64,000 bases of DNA from Chrysogorgia sp. JL179-B06 (taxonomy: Eukaryota; Cnidaria; Anthozoa; Scleralcyonacea; Chrysogorgiidae), in NCBI GenBank assembly GCA_035772405.1, contig JAYKKM010000057.1, forward strand, positions 443,501 to 507,500, given 5' to 3'. Shown piece after piece: positions 20,786 to 28,425 of this stretch. Below the pieces are notes generated by a model, which was not told where the DNA came from, searched no databases, and worked only from the letters and a program-made list of their open reading frames with translations. A program made the translations under genes and the position numbers. The stretch's first letter is position 1. Every line of letters begins with the position of its first letter.

Positions 20786-21833
20786 CCAAAGCGAAACCGT
20801 CTTTGTAAAACTTTTGGATAGTCATATGCTGGTCGGAGTCTAGTCCTTGTCCGAATAGTCTTTTCGCTTCTCCCCAGAGTCTTGATTTCGGTATTCCTTG
20901 ACTGTAGACCATGTTCGGCACACCTTCTATGGTGAGTTTGACTGACTCTATGTTTGGATAGACGAACACTTCACTATCAGTTCTTGTTTTGTTTGTGAAG
21001 AGTAAAACGATAGATTTCATCGATTTTCTTGGTAGATTAATATTCTCGTTCACTAGTGTGATTCCTTTATCCCACTCCACAGTCTTCATTAGTGTGATGT
21101 GTTCATATGATAGAGACCTACCAGATGCATATAGAGATGATACTTCATCAGCAATCTCTTGATTCTCGATAGTTTCGTACTCCAACTCAAGGTTCTCTAA
21201 CGTATAACCAGCCACAGCTGATCCAGATTGAGCCACCATAATATCAGACGCTTTAGGGAGTGTGATTATATACCTGAAATTGTTGTTCATGTTGTATGGT
21301 GCGTATAGACCATGATCTTCTAGAATCTTGTCGATTTGAATCTTTTGTTTAGTGTTATAGATGGAGAACATCAGACCATCACTAACTTTTTGTATGTCTC
21401 CACTGGCTGCGCCACTGTCGTCCTTCGAGATTAACTTTCGAAGGTTCTCGTTTGCTATACCATATTCGACCATCTGGTCTCGCTCACTGTTAGATTTCCA
21501 GAGGTCTTTGTACGTACCGATGACGTTTTCACCACTATTGTCGTACACGGACTCACCAGCTAGTTTTACCACCAGTCTCTCAAATAGTAGTCTCGAAAGG
21601 TTGTTAAGAAACCATGATTTCGCATTCGAACTCTTAAAGTCGAATAGAATATGGAGACTAGAGGGTACCAAACAAGTGTTACCTTTAGTTTTCGGGATAT
21701 CGATGTATAACTCTTCCCCTGGATTGGCTTTGTTGGGGTTTAGCGTTACAACGTGACGGGTTCTTGTGCCTTTTATAGCAGATATTTCACGACGTCTATA
21801 TCCAGGAAGCAACTCTTTTTCGTTAGTGTTCAT
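20742..21833 (-). CDS. Major-capsid-like protein, truncated at the C-terminus
   Basis: It encodes 363 residues. The N-terminus is RRREISAIKG, followed by beta-rich sequence with SLHILFDFKSSNAKSWFLNN. The second half has TLENLELEYETIENQEIADE, LLFTNKTRTDSEVFVYPNIE and YKDGFALVVDLRS. This pattern matches the double-jelly-roll hexon-like protein of cnidarian Polintons as I remember it. Related proteins continue for some further 60-100 residues, but here the reading runs into an ATPase-derived sequence after DLRS and stops 9 codons later. The start is preceded by ACATGTGTTATAATATAGT. It would form the icosahedral shell. The assignment rests on layout and recognised phrases and a structure prediction would settle it. 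Confidence 0.65.
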   Translation of the reverse strand: MNTNEKELLPGYRRREISAIKGTRTRHVVTLNPNKANPGEELYIDIPKTKGNTCLVPSSLHILFDFKSSNAKSWFLNNLSRLLFERLVVKLAGESVYDNSGENVIGTYKDLWKSNSERDQMVEYGIANENLRKLISKDDSGAASGDIQKVSDGLMFSIYNTKQKIQIDKILEDHGLYAPYNMNNNFRYIITLPKASDIMVAQSGSAVAGYTLENLELEYETIENQEIADEVSSLYASGRSLSYEHITLMKTVEWDKGITLVNENINLPRKSMKSIVLLFTNKTRTDSEVFVYPNIESVKLTIEGVPNMVYSQGIPKSRLWGEAKRLFGQGLDSDQHMTIQKFYKDGFALVVDLRSIEFTNNTR

Positions 21834-21853
21834 ACTATATTATAACACATGTT

Positions 21854-23266
21854 TTATTTCCTCTGTTTGTACTGGTCGTAGACGAACCAAGCTAGTGCTA
21901 TCGCTAGTATCCATAAATTAGACGCTAACCAAGATACACCTGCAGCTCCCCACTTTAGAACAGTCGCCACCATGTTTAGCAGTCCAGCCAGTAGAGGACC
22001 AGCCTTTGTGGCTAGGTTATCTATAGCTTTTCCTAATTTTCCAAGTGCTTGGCCACCTTTGAAAACAACGCTTCTAGCGGATATTATAATCGTGGTGATG
22101 AAAGAGGCTATGGTTATTCCTAAAGCCGAAGCACCTAACCAATTTTCTCTAAACCACTCCTTTATTTTTTGTAACCGAGTGATGTCCTCTTCTTGTCGCT
22201 CCCTAACAGTCTCACGTTCCAATTGCTCTAAGGTTCTGTCCCTAGCTGTCTTGAGACCTGTCAATCGTTTGTTCAACTCGAACTCCTTTGTGGAATCGAC
22301 TTCCTCTCTGTTGAGAAGGTCTCTAGTCTCGTTAATAGTGTCCTGAAAGTGATCGGCTTGTATTCTTAGAAATTGTGGTCTAGTGCTTGAGTCGATTGTG
22401 TCACTTGGGTTTAGAGCACCTCGTAGGTCACGATTCTCTTCTTCTGTTAGCCCGAATACGTTGTCGTGGTCCACCTCTGTTTCAATTACTGGGAAGTCGC
22501 TTGAAACTGTGGTGTTTTCTGTTCTAGCGTCAGTTGTTGTTGTTGTTGTGGTATCAGGGATTTGTTCGACTAACTGCTTGAACTGTTCAATCGCACTCTT
22601 ACTATTTTTGTCTGTACTGTAGACTAAACCATTTTTTCCAGGTTTTAGTATTAGTTTAGGTTTCAAATATTCGCCGTCTTCTCCTACTGGTTTGAAAAGA
22701 ATAGAACCTGAGGGCGTCATGTATGACCTATTGACTATATTCCTTGACACATCGTCATGACTAATTCTTTTTTTATACAATTTACGTATTTTCCTATCTA
22801 TTAGATTGGTTCTTTTTATACCATTCACTACTAACTCTTTGTTGAGTTCGTTTAGTTTACCCAACCTTCTCTCGATTTCGTTCACCTCTTCGAAAGCTAG
22901 GTCGAAGCTCTCGTCGTGGACGTCACCATACGTCGCCGGTTCAGCAAACGTTGCTGCCGGGGTCTCAATGGTGACACCACTGCCCTTACTAGTGATTAAC
23001 ACTGTTTTCCCATCTTTTTTACCTGTGAATGATGTCTCCACATGTCTGGTTCTGTGTTGTACTCTACGTTTTATGGCTCTAGACTCTATCTCTACTTCCA
23101 CCCTGGTGATTGTGATGAGTCTATCATTATATTCTTGATCTGTTTCACCTTCTACAGGTGTAGTGTTGTTAAGTATCTCGAGTTCACGTTTTAACTGCTC
23201 GTCCGTATACTCCTTAAGCTTGTCAAGATCTTGCATTTCGATTTCATCGAACCCTCCTTCAGCCAT
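21854..23266 (-). CDS. Large Polinton protein with C-terminal membrane segments
   Basis: It encodes 470 residues and is intact. Residues 1-100 are acidic and helical (DLDKLKEYTDEQLKRELEIL). Residues 215-245 hold a Thr-rich linker (PDTTTTTTTDA). Residues 290-370 form a coiled coil with many charged residues (RDRTLEQLERETVRERQEED). The C-terminus has at least three hydrophobic segments (WLGASALGITIASFITTIII, then GPLLAGLLNMVATVLKWGAA and NLWILAIALAWFVYDQYK). The same C-terminal layout recurs in Polintons of corals and other basal animals. Membrane insertion or disruption during entry or assembly is conceivable but not shown. It lies 6 bases downstream of the integrase stop, and the start motif GAGTAGTATATA overlaps that stop. 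Confidence 0.65.
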   Translation of the reverse strand: MAEGGFDEIEMQDLDKLKEYTDEQLKRELEILNNTTPVEGETDQEYNDRLITITRVEVEIESRAIKRRVQHRTRHVETSFTGKKDGKTVLITSKGSGVTIETPAATFAEPATYGDVHDESFDLAFEEVNEIERRLGKLNELNKELVVNGIKRTNLIDRKIRKLYKKRISHDDVSRNIVNRSYMTPSGSILFKPVGEDGEYLKPKLILKPGKNGLVYSTDKNSKSAIEQFKQLVEQIPDTTTTTTTDARTENTTVSSDFPVIETEVDHDNVFGLTEEENRDLRGALNPSDTIDSSTRPQFLRIQADHFQDTINETRDLLNREEVDSTKEFELNKRLTGLKTARDRTLEQLERETVRERQEEDITRLQKIKEWFRENWLGASALGITIASFITTIIISARSVVFKGGQALGKLGKAIDNLATKAGPLLAGLLNMVATVLKWGAAGVSWLASNLWILAIALAWFVYDQYKQRK

Positions 23267-23272
23267 TATATA

Positions 23273-24358
23273 CTACTCAATGTTTTGAATATCACTTTCT
23301 GGTATCCATGAGTTGTGTTTGCTATCATAGCCAAGCCACTTGACTAAAACCATCTTTTTACCTCCCACCTTCTTTCTCTTTAGTATCTTCTCAACTTTAT
23401 ATACATCGTCTTTTTTATCAACAGCTGATAGCTCTTCCTCGTAAAACTTACCAATGATGGGTTCCCCTTCATGGTCCTCTATCTCGTACACGGTAGGGTC
23501 ACCACGTATGACTTTTGTCACTTTGAATAGCTCCTCAGTGAAGTTAGCCTCATACCCTTTCGCGAATATGCTCTTGTACTTTGATATCCTGACAGTCTCA
23601 CCTACTTTAAACTTTGGTAGTGGGTAGTCACCGAAATGGTGTCCAAACAACGTCGTCCATACTTCGTTTTCGTTTTTCTTGCTCACATGTTTAGGTTTCA
23701 TTAGAATAGTACTATGTTTGGTATTGTTGTAATTTTCAACGAGTTGGTCTAAAATGTCAATCCACTTGTACGTTCCTTTACTGTAGAAGTACTTCCACAT
23801 AGACGTCTTGAGTGTTCTGTTAAACCGTTCCACGACTGCTGCCTTTTTATCAGAGTTCGTGCTAAAGTATTTCACGTCGTGTTTCTCCAATAGATCCCTC
23901 ACACCAACGTTGTAGAACTCCTTACCATCGTCAAACTGAACCAGCTTTGGATACTCGCCAAATCTAACCTTAGCCTTCTCCAATAACTTTGCGACAGCCT
24001 TAGTCATGTTTTCTGTGTCTTTCCTGTAGACAGGTATGGTAAACGCATACCTACTAAGGATCTCAGTGGCTGTTAGTATCCAGTAGTACCCGTTGTTCTT
24101 GTGCTTGTACTTGCCCATATCAACCAAGTCCATCTGTATCTGCTCACCCAGATAGTCAACAAACGTTTGTCTAAACTTGTGTTTCTTAACAACTGGTTTG
24201 TACCTAGTGTATGTGTCTTGAGATTTTAGCCAGTCCTTTATCATTGTCCTACTAACGTTTAGGCCGTCTTCCAATGCTCTTCGGTACAGCCTCTCAGCAG
24301 ACTGGTAACCAGTTGATGGGTTGTAGTAAATACCTCTTAGTTCTTGCTCTACGTCCAT
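23273..24358 (-). CDS. Retrovirus-like integrase with C-terminal chromodomain
   Basis: The protein has 361 residues from the first true ATG at 24358 (a GTG lies 9 bases further up). The N-terminal part is helical, with an HTH-like VSRTMIKDWLKSQ. The rve core has EQIQMDLVDMGKY (first Asp, about residue 77), LVQFDDGKEF (second Asp, about 143) and AAVVERFNRTLK (Glu, about 177), a DD33E-type triad with all three residues present. An SH3-like region follows (FKVGETVRISKYK). Residues about 310-355 form a chromodomain (VYKVEKILKRKK, then LVKWLGYDSKHNSWIPE with its aromatic cage residues). It would insert the element into the genome and could be targeted by the chromodomain to methylated histones. 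The frame is intact. Its start overlaps the upstream penton gene by 10 bases. Confidence 0.92.
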   Translation of the reverse strand: MDVEQELRGIYYNPSTGYQSAERLYRRALEDGLNVSRTMIKDWLKSQDTYTRYKPVVKKHKFRQTFVDYLGEQIQMDLVDMGKYKHKNNGYYWILTATEILSRYAFTIPVYRKDTENMTKAVAKLLEKAKVRFGEYPKLVQFDDGKEFYNVGVRDLLEKHDVKYFSTNSDKKAAVVERFNRTLKTSMWKYFYSKGTYKWIDILDQLVENYNNTKHSTILMKPKHVSKKNENEVWTTLFGHHFGDYPLPKFKVGETVRISKYKSIFAKGYEANFTEELFKVTKVIRGDPTVYEIEDHEGEPIIGKFYEEELSAVDKKDDVYKVEKILKRKKVGGKKMVLVKWLGYDSKHNSWIPESDIQNIE

Positions 24359-25008
24359 ATACACCACGTGATGTGTAAATCTAACAGCACCTCGCCAACG
24401 TTAACACTGCTATCGTCCTGATTTGTTATCTTGAACTCTAGTTGGTTGATGACTCCTTTGTTTATTGGGATTTTCGACCCAACACCAAAATGTTGTACAG
24501 AACCCTTTAATGTCTGTGTGCTAGTTATTGGCAGTACTGCGATACAACCGCTTCTGTTACCATTAACTATGTTCTTAGATCTGTCCACAATATTAGATGT
24601 TACTTGTACGTATCTCAGTCCTCTGTTAACGTTCACAACGTTAGGACTGGTTTTTGTGGTGGCTATTGTAGTGTTTTCGTCAAACCCTAAAAGTTGTCCA
24701 AATTTAAACAGTTCTATTTGTTGATCAGTTGTTATCGTACACGTCGAGTCATGTCTGTTAGCCACTAGCTTGACGTCTCCTAACTCTTTCAAGTCGTCGG
24801 CGATCATTTTAAAGGTGTGGTACCCAGGACTAAAAACGTGATTGTTACTGTTATAAGTTATCTTGTTGTTAGCTGTGGTTACGTTAACGTAGTCCCAAAA
24901 GATAGTTGCATTATTCACCAATACGTAAGGGTCTGAGTTTGTCACTAAAACTGACTCTTGTAGGTCTACAGTTTCCGTTGAACCACTAATCAATACTACC
25001 ACTCTCAT
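24349..25008 (-). CDS. Penton-like minor capsid protein (single jelly roll)
   Basis: It encodes 219 residues, beta-rich and without charged helices. Recognisable phrases are FSPGYHTFKMIADDLKELG, FGQLLGFDENTTI, VNRGLRYVQVTSNIVDRS, KNIVNGNRSGCIAVLPI, and the end INQLEFKITNQDDSSVNVG followed by VLLDLHI. This arrangement is typical of the minor capsid (penton) gene that sits beside the integrase or capsid in Polintons. It would occupy the fivefold vertices. The gene is intact. It diverges from the 540-residue gene with only 17 bases between the two start codons, so both must share one control region. Confidence 0.65.
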   Translation of the reverse strand: MRVVVLISGSTETVDLQESVLVTNSDPYVLVNNATIFWDYVNVTTANNKITYNSNNHVFSPGYHTFKMIADDLKELGDVKLVANRHDSTCTITTDQQIELFKFGQLLGFDENTTIATTKTSPNVVNVNRGLRYVQVTSNIVDRSKNIVNGNRSGCIAVLPITSTQTLKGSVQHFGVGSKIPINKGVINQLEFKITNQDDSSVNVGEVLLDLHITWCIWT

Positions 25009-25025
25009 ATAATGTACGGTATGTT
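25009..25025. promoter_or_regulatory. 17-bp divergent intergenic region
   Basis: ATAATGTACGGTATGTT separates the start codons of the penton-like gene (minus) and the 540-residue gene (plus). Read either way it gives a TATA-like word directly before the ATG (ACCGTACATTATATG on the minus strand), like the other starts of the element. Any promoter for both genes must lie here or inside the coding regions. Confidence 0.5.
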
Positions 25026-26648
25026 ATGATGGACGCGTTCAAAAGAAAGTATCCTTATGCTGACAAGAATAGGTTTTTTCTTGATGTTGACGACAACATG
25101 CATATACATATATTCTTCGTGACGGAAACTAATATTGGTGACGTTTCGATAGACTCGAATAGGTTTGAGAGTAACCCGGAGTACACTAAGTATCTAACGA
25201 TAAACAAACCAATGATAGCTAACCAAAAAGAGATAGCTAATGCCGTACGCGTGGCTAAGCTGAATCTAGTGAGAAAGTACCCTCACATCACTTTGAGCAA
25301 GTTTGAGTTCGATCCAACTGTCTCACAAGATGGTGAGGTTAACGGCGTTGACATATATTTTAGAAACAACGACATCATAAGCACTAACATAACTAGTGAT
25401 ACCTTCAAAAACGACAAGAGTATGTGGATTTGGTTACACAACAACAAGTCTCCAAAAGGTCACGACGACAAGTTTCCAAAAATATGGCTATCTGGTGGAA
25501 CTATCCAACCATTATCAAAAGGTCGCAAGAACCACTGGGGACTTTGGGATGGTTATCCAACGGAAAACGTGTTGAACTACTCAGTGAATAACTTTAGAGT
25601 CTTCGTTAATCAAAAGAACTACTTTCTCTCAAAGCTACCAATACTACAAATCACCACGTCAAAGACAAAGTCAAAGTGGGACGACAACGAGAGTTACTAT
25701 AGGGTCGTGTTTGCAACGTATTGTGCAAGTTTCTGTTGTGGAGTGTCGTTACAACACTTATCACCCTCGCAAGAAGTTCACCCTGTTATCACGAGTGTAA
25801 TGAGGTTTCATCTGTACTTTACCATTAGAAGACTTCTCAGAAGGATGGAAGGTGGTGAGAGTATGAGATCGATAAGTAGAGAGTTTGGTGCTGAAGAATT
25901 GTATGGTAAGACAGACAAGATTCCTAGAAAACATTACTACCAGGGTAAAGTCCTTGCTGATGGTACAACAGGTGAGGAGAGAGTCTTCACGATTAACGAC
26001 GTTAAGAACGACTACAAACGATACGTTCCTCTGGTGTCGAATGGTCTCACCAACATTGGGAGACAATACCTAAATCAGTCTATAGAAGCCTTTGTTTACT
26101 CCACACTTGGTGCACAAGCGAGAACACGCGTGTCAGTCGTTGGTGGTTCTGCAGGCAGTCTAGAGACTCAACAAGAGTTCCGAAAGTTGGTGGAGGATAG
26201 TGTTATAAACTACGACGTGTCAACGTGGATTCTCAACATGAACAAGTCGATTAGAGACACTAACGTTGTCCAAAATTTTGCGCTATCACCGTCTACGTGG
26301 TTAATGCCAAGTAACGTGGTAATCCTCAAGAACAAAATCGCTGGGTACAACAACCTACTAAAGACTGCTACACAGAGTATGAGGTTTGGAGTAAACAGTG
26401 GGTTAAACTACACAGAAACGACGGAGGTTAAGAAAGTACACCAAGAAGGTGGAGAGCATCTGGAGACACTTGATAAGCCAAAGGTGACGCATCGTCTGAC
26501 GACACCAAACGTGGCACACCAGGAAGAGCACCTGGAGACACTTGACAAACCACCAAAGGTGACACCAGGTGACAACACGACAGAGTTGGGGCTAGTTCTA
26601 GTGGTTTCAGCTGTGTCTGGCTATTTAGTAAGCAAATATATGTTATAA
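25026..26648 (+). CDS. Large unknown protein with C-terminal membrane anchor
   Basis: It encodes 540 residues, intact (ATG at 25026 or 25029). The first 420 residues are soluble and mixed alpha/beta, with no domain that I recognise. Examples are SMWIWLHNNKSPKGHDDKFP and FATYCASFCCGVSLQHLSPS. Residues about 470-515 hold a repeated phrase, HLETLDKPKVT, twice and separated by about 20 residues. The last 20 residues are hydrophobic (LGLVLVVSAVSGYLVSKYML), a single tail anchor. The gene opens the plus block, 4 bases before the fibre gene, which suggests a structural or entry role. No function can be named. Confidence 0.6.
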   Translation: MMDAFKRKYPYADKNRFFLDVDDNMHIHIFFVTETNIGDVSIDSNRFESNPEYTKYLTINKPMIANQKEIANAVRVAKLNLVRKYPHITLSKFEFDPTVSQDGEVNGVDIYFRNNDIISTNITSDTFKNDKSMWIWLHNNKSPKGHDDKFPKIWLSGGTIQPLSKGRKNHWGLWDGYPTENVLNYSVNNFRVFVNQKNYFLSKLPILQITTSKTKSKWDDNESYYRVVFATYCASFCCGVSLQHLSPSQEVHPVITSVMRFHLYFTIRRLLRRMEGGESMRSISREFGAEELYGKTDKIPRKHYYQGKVLADGTTGEERVFTINDVKNDYKRYVPLVSNGLTNIGRQYLNQSIEAFVYSTLGAQARTRVSVVGGSAGSLETQQEFRKLVEDSVINYDVSTWILNMNKSIRDTNVVQNFALSPSTWLMPSNVVILKNKIAGYNNLLKTATQSMRFGVNSGLNYTETTEVKKVHQEGGEHLETLDKPKVTHRLTTPNVAHQEEHLETLDKPPKVTPGDNTTELGLVLVVSAVSGYLVSKYML

Positions 26649-26652
26649 CATA

Positions 26653-27606
26653 ATGAGTCTAAGTTATGGATTTGAGGACAGAGACTACGAGAGCGACAAA
26701 ATATTAAGAAGAGCGAAGAGACATCTAGACAGTGACCCTAAGTTAAGCGTTAGCGGTGGGAGGATGTCTGGAGATATAGATATGGCGTTCAGGGCACTCA
26801 AAAACATAGCAGATCCAGAAGATGATTTTGATGCTGTCAGTAAAAAAGTATTGGAGTCCGTATACTTGTCGCAATACTTTAGAACGCAGTCCTATAACGT
26901 TCTATTTGATTTTAACGTCACAAACCATGCTGTGAGTATGGTGGAATACCACAGTGGAACAAATAAAGTGAAAACCATTAGAGATAAAACAAATATGTTA
27001 GTACAATACGATCCAACGTATGGTCCTATTATTGGTGTTAACAATGGTCATAGCTTCCTATCCCCCGAACTAACTCCAATTCCGTTTGAAGCTGGAGTGC
27101 ATTTTAACTGCCCACGTATGCAATACTGTGACATATCCGTTTTTATGGTAGTGAGGTTAGCCATGAGGGTAACTACGAAAGATTGGGAGGCGATTATCTC
27201 AAACGATGATGGATCGTGGGACAAATACATAGGGTACAAAGGAGGTGAGAATGATAAATTATCATATGGTGGTGGCTCTCCAGCAAGGGAGTACACGTGT
27301 ACAATCCCAAATAACATCAACATCACCAAGAGACATATGATATCAATACATTGGCGGATGGGTAACTCCTACGTTAAGGTGAACAACATAAGATCAACAG
27401 ACTCAGACTTCACAGCTAATTACGAAGAGATAGGGTCTCCTTACGTAACGATCTTTGGAGTGCATCGACCAAAAATACCACTCGCACCCTATAAGTATCC
27501 GTCTTTGATAGAGTTCTACGGTGTGAGGATTGTCTCTGGCTACATGACGAGCCGAGACATAATATTAGTTGGTAGAGATATGATGAAGGAATATAACGTG
27601 AGCTAG
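26653..27606 (+). CDS. Fibre/spike-like protein with lectin-type C-terminal domain
   Basis: It encodes 317 residues, intact. Residues about 32-70 read GGRMSGDIDMAFRALKNIAD followed by PEDDFDAVSKKVL. This is the consensus of bacteriophage and virus tail-fibre stems (G.M.GDLDM....I..L.DP....DAV.K.Y), which end just before a receptor-binding head. Residues about 120-310 are beta-rich, with FMVVRLAMRV, HMISIHWRMG, NSYVKVNNIRS and the closing IEFYGVRIVSGYMTSRDIIL, the layout of a concanavalin/laminin-G fold as used in carbohydrate binding. I infer a host-attachment protein. Stem plus lectin head is a strong pattern, but the fold assignment is by eye. Confidence 0.6.
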   Translation: MSLSYGFEDRDYESDKILRRAKRHLDSDPKLSVSGGRMSGDIDMAFRALKNIADPEDDFDAVSKKVLESVYLSQYFRTQSYNVLFDFNVTNHAVSMVEYHSGTNKVKTIRDKTNMLVQYDPTYGPIIGVNNGHSFLSPELTPIPFEAGVHFNCPRMQYCDISVFMVVRLAMRVTTKDWEAIISNDDGSWDKYIGYKGGENDKLSYGGGSPAREYTCTIPNNINITKRHMISIHWRMGNSYVKVNNIRSTDSDFTANYEEIGSPYVTIFGVHRPKIPLAPYKYPSLIEFYGVRIVSGYMTSRDIILVGRDMMKEYNVS

Positions 27607-27611
27607 GATAT

Positions 27612-28109
27612 ATGAGGAAGAAGTCAGTTGTTGTTTTCAATCACATATCAAAGGATATGTCAGAGGAAGAGGTGATAGAGCTCAAACGCTTGTATGCATA
27701 CTACCACAAACTAGAAGCCTGTTACAAATGGAAATACAAGAGGTTGAAGAAAATTAAACTATCGTTAAACATGACTAGCATAGGGTTAACGACAGTAGGG
27801 ATTATAGCTGGATCGATAACCGCTAACCCTCTAATCATTGCTTGTATTAGTGGTCCTGGTGTAATCATCCAAGGCTACTTGGCTAAATCCAATCTGACGA
27901 GCAGAGTGGAGCATTGTAAGTTCGCGCACACTAGCTACAAAAAGATACTGACACAACTAAGATCGTATCTTAGAGGTCTCCCTTATAATGAGTCAACGTT
28001 TCTCTCAGACGTTAAAGTGTTGGACGATAATGTGACTGACTTATGCCCACCAATCAACGGAATGGTGAAAAGGTACAATAAAGTATACGAGACCAACACT
28101 TCAAATTAG
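27612..28109 (+). CDS. Two-TM protein, 165 residues
   Basis: A charged N-terminal helix (EEEVIELKRLYAYYHKLEAC) precedes two adjacent hydrophobic segments (TSIGLTTVGIIAGSITANPL and IIACISGPGVIIQGYL, about residues 58-98), then a soluble helical tail of 65 residues. The layout resembles small 2-TM proteins with a cytosolic helical domain (SLATT-like) but no sequence motif proves this. The gene is intact. The start is 5 bases after the fibre stop, with GGATAT before the ATG. Confidence 0.5.
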   Translation: MRKKSVVVFNHISKDMSEEEVIELKRLYAYYHKLEACYKWKYKRLKKIKLSLNMTSIGLTTVGIIAGSITANPLIIACISGPGVIIQGYLAKSNLTSRVEHCKFAHTSYKKILTQLRSYLRGLPYNESTFLSDVKVLDDNVTDLCPPINGMVKRYNKVYETNTSN

Positions 28110-28129
28110 GGTAAGACACAAAGGAGCTC

Positions 28130-28260
28130 GTTAACATCCTCAAAAAGGTCAAACGAGAGGTGTTTGAAAGGGGCGTCGAAACGACGGGGCATAAAAGACA
28201 AGCTATTTTTTTTAAGCCCCGTCGTTTTGCGCCCCCCTTTAAACTCACAACCACACACAG
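28130..28260 (+). pseudogene. Partial copy of a Bro-N segment carrying a hairpin
   Basis: The phrase AAGGTCAAACGAGAGGTGTT occurs at about 28145-28164 and again inside the Bro-N gene at about 28582-28601. Both are followed by GGGGCG-rich DNA, then CCCCCCTTTAAACTCACAAC. In this copy the GC-rich part is expanded into a 12-bp stem (AAACGACGGGGC and GCCCCGTCGTTT) with about 23 bases between. It looks like the remnant of a second Bro-N gene or of a recombination event. Confidence 0.5.
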
Positions 28261-28304
28261 TCTATATATCAGAACTAAGGGTGTTTTCCACATAAAAGAC
28301 GACG

Positions 28305-28337
28305 AAAACTCAGGTCCCAAATTGGGACCTGAGTTTT
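28305..28337. terminator. Perfect hairpin 1 upstream of the Bro-N gene
   Basis: The arms AAAACTCAGGTCCCAA and TTGGGACCTGAGTTTT are 16 bp, perfect, around a single A. It lies in the largest gap of the plus block. It may act as a transcript end or a processing or packaging signal; the sequence alone does not decide. Confidence 0.5.
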
Positions 28338-28355
28338 TGAGTGATAAAGTAGGCT

Positions 28356-28394
28356 ACTCTGACCAAGGTCCCAAAATGGAACCTTGGTCAGAGT
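28356..28394. terminator. Hairpin 2 upstream of the Bro-N gene
   Basis: The arms ACTCTGACCAAGGT and ACCTTGGTCAGAGT are 14 bp and perfect, with an 11-base loop that contains CCCAAAATGG. The loop resembles the centre of hairpin 1 (GGTCCCAAATTGG), so the two hairpins are related. They end 30 bases before the Bro-N start codon. Confidence 0.5.
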
Positions 28395-28425
28395 CACTTA
28401 TAATATTACACACAGTATATTATAT

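Noticed and set aside
21361..21756. Long plus-strand frames antisense to the Polinton capsid and membrane-protein genes (also 21972-23138)
   Set aside because: These are shadows of well-supported minus-strand genes, without start motif or domain.
27612..28109. SLATT-type immune or NTPase-associated effector
   Set aside because: Only the two-TM plus helical-tail layout agrees. There is no sequence motif, so I list it as a two-TM protein.
28305..28394. Rho-independent bacterial terminators
   Set aside because: The hairpins are real, but the context is eukaryotic/virus-like and no bacterial gene is present. The role is left open.
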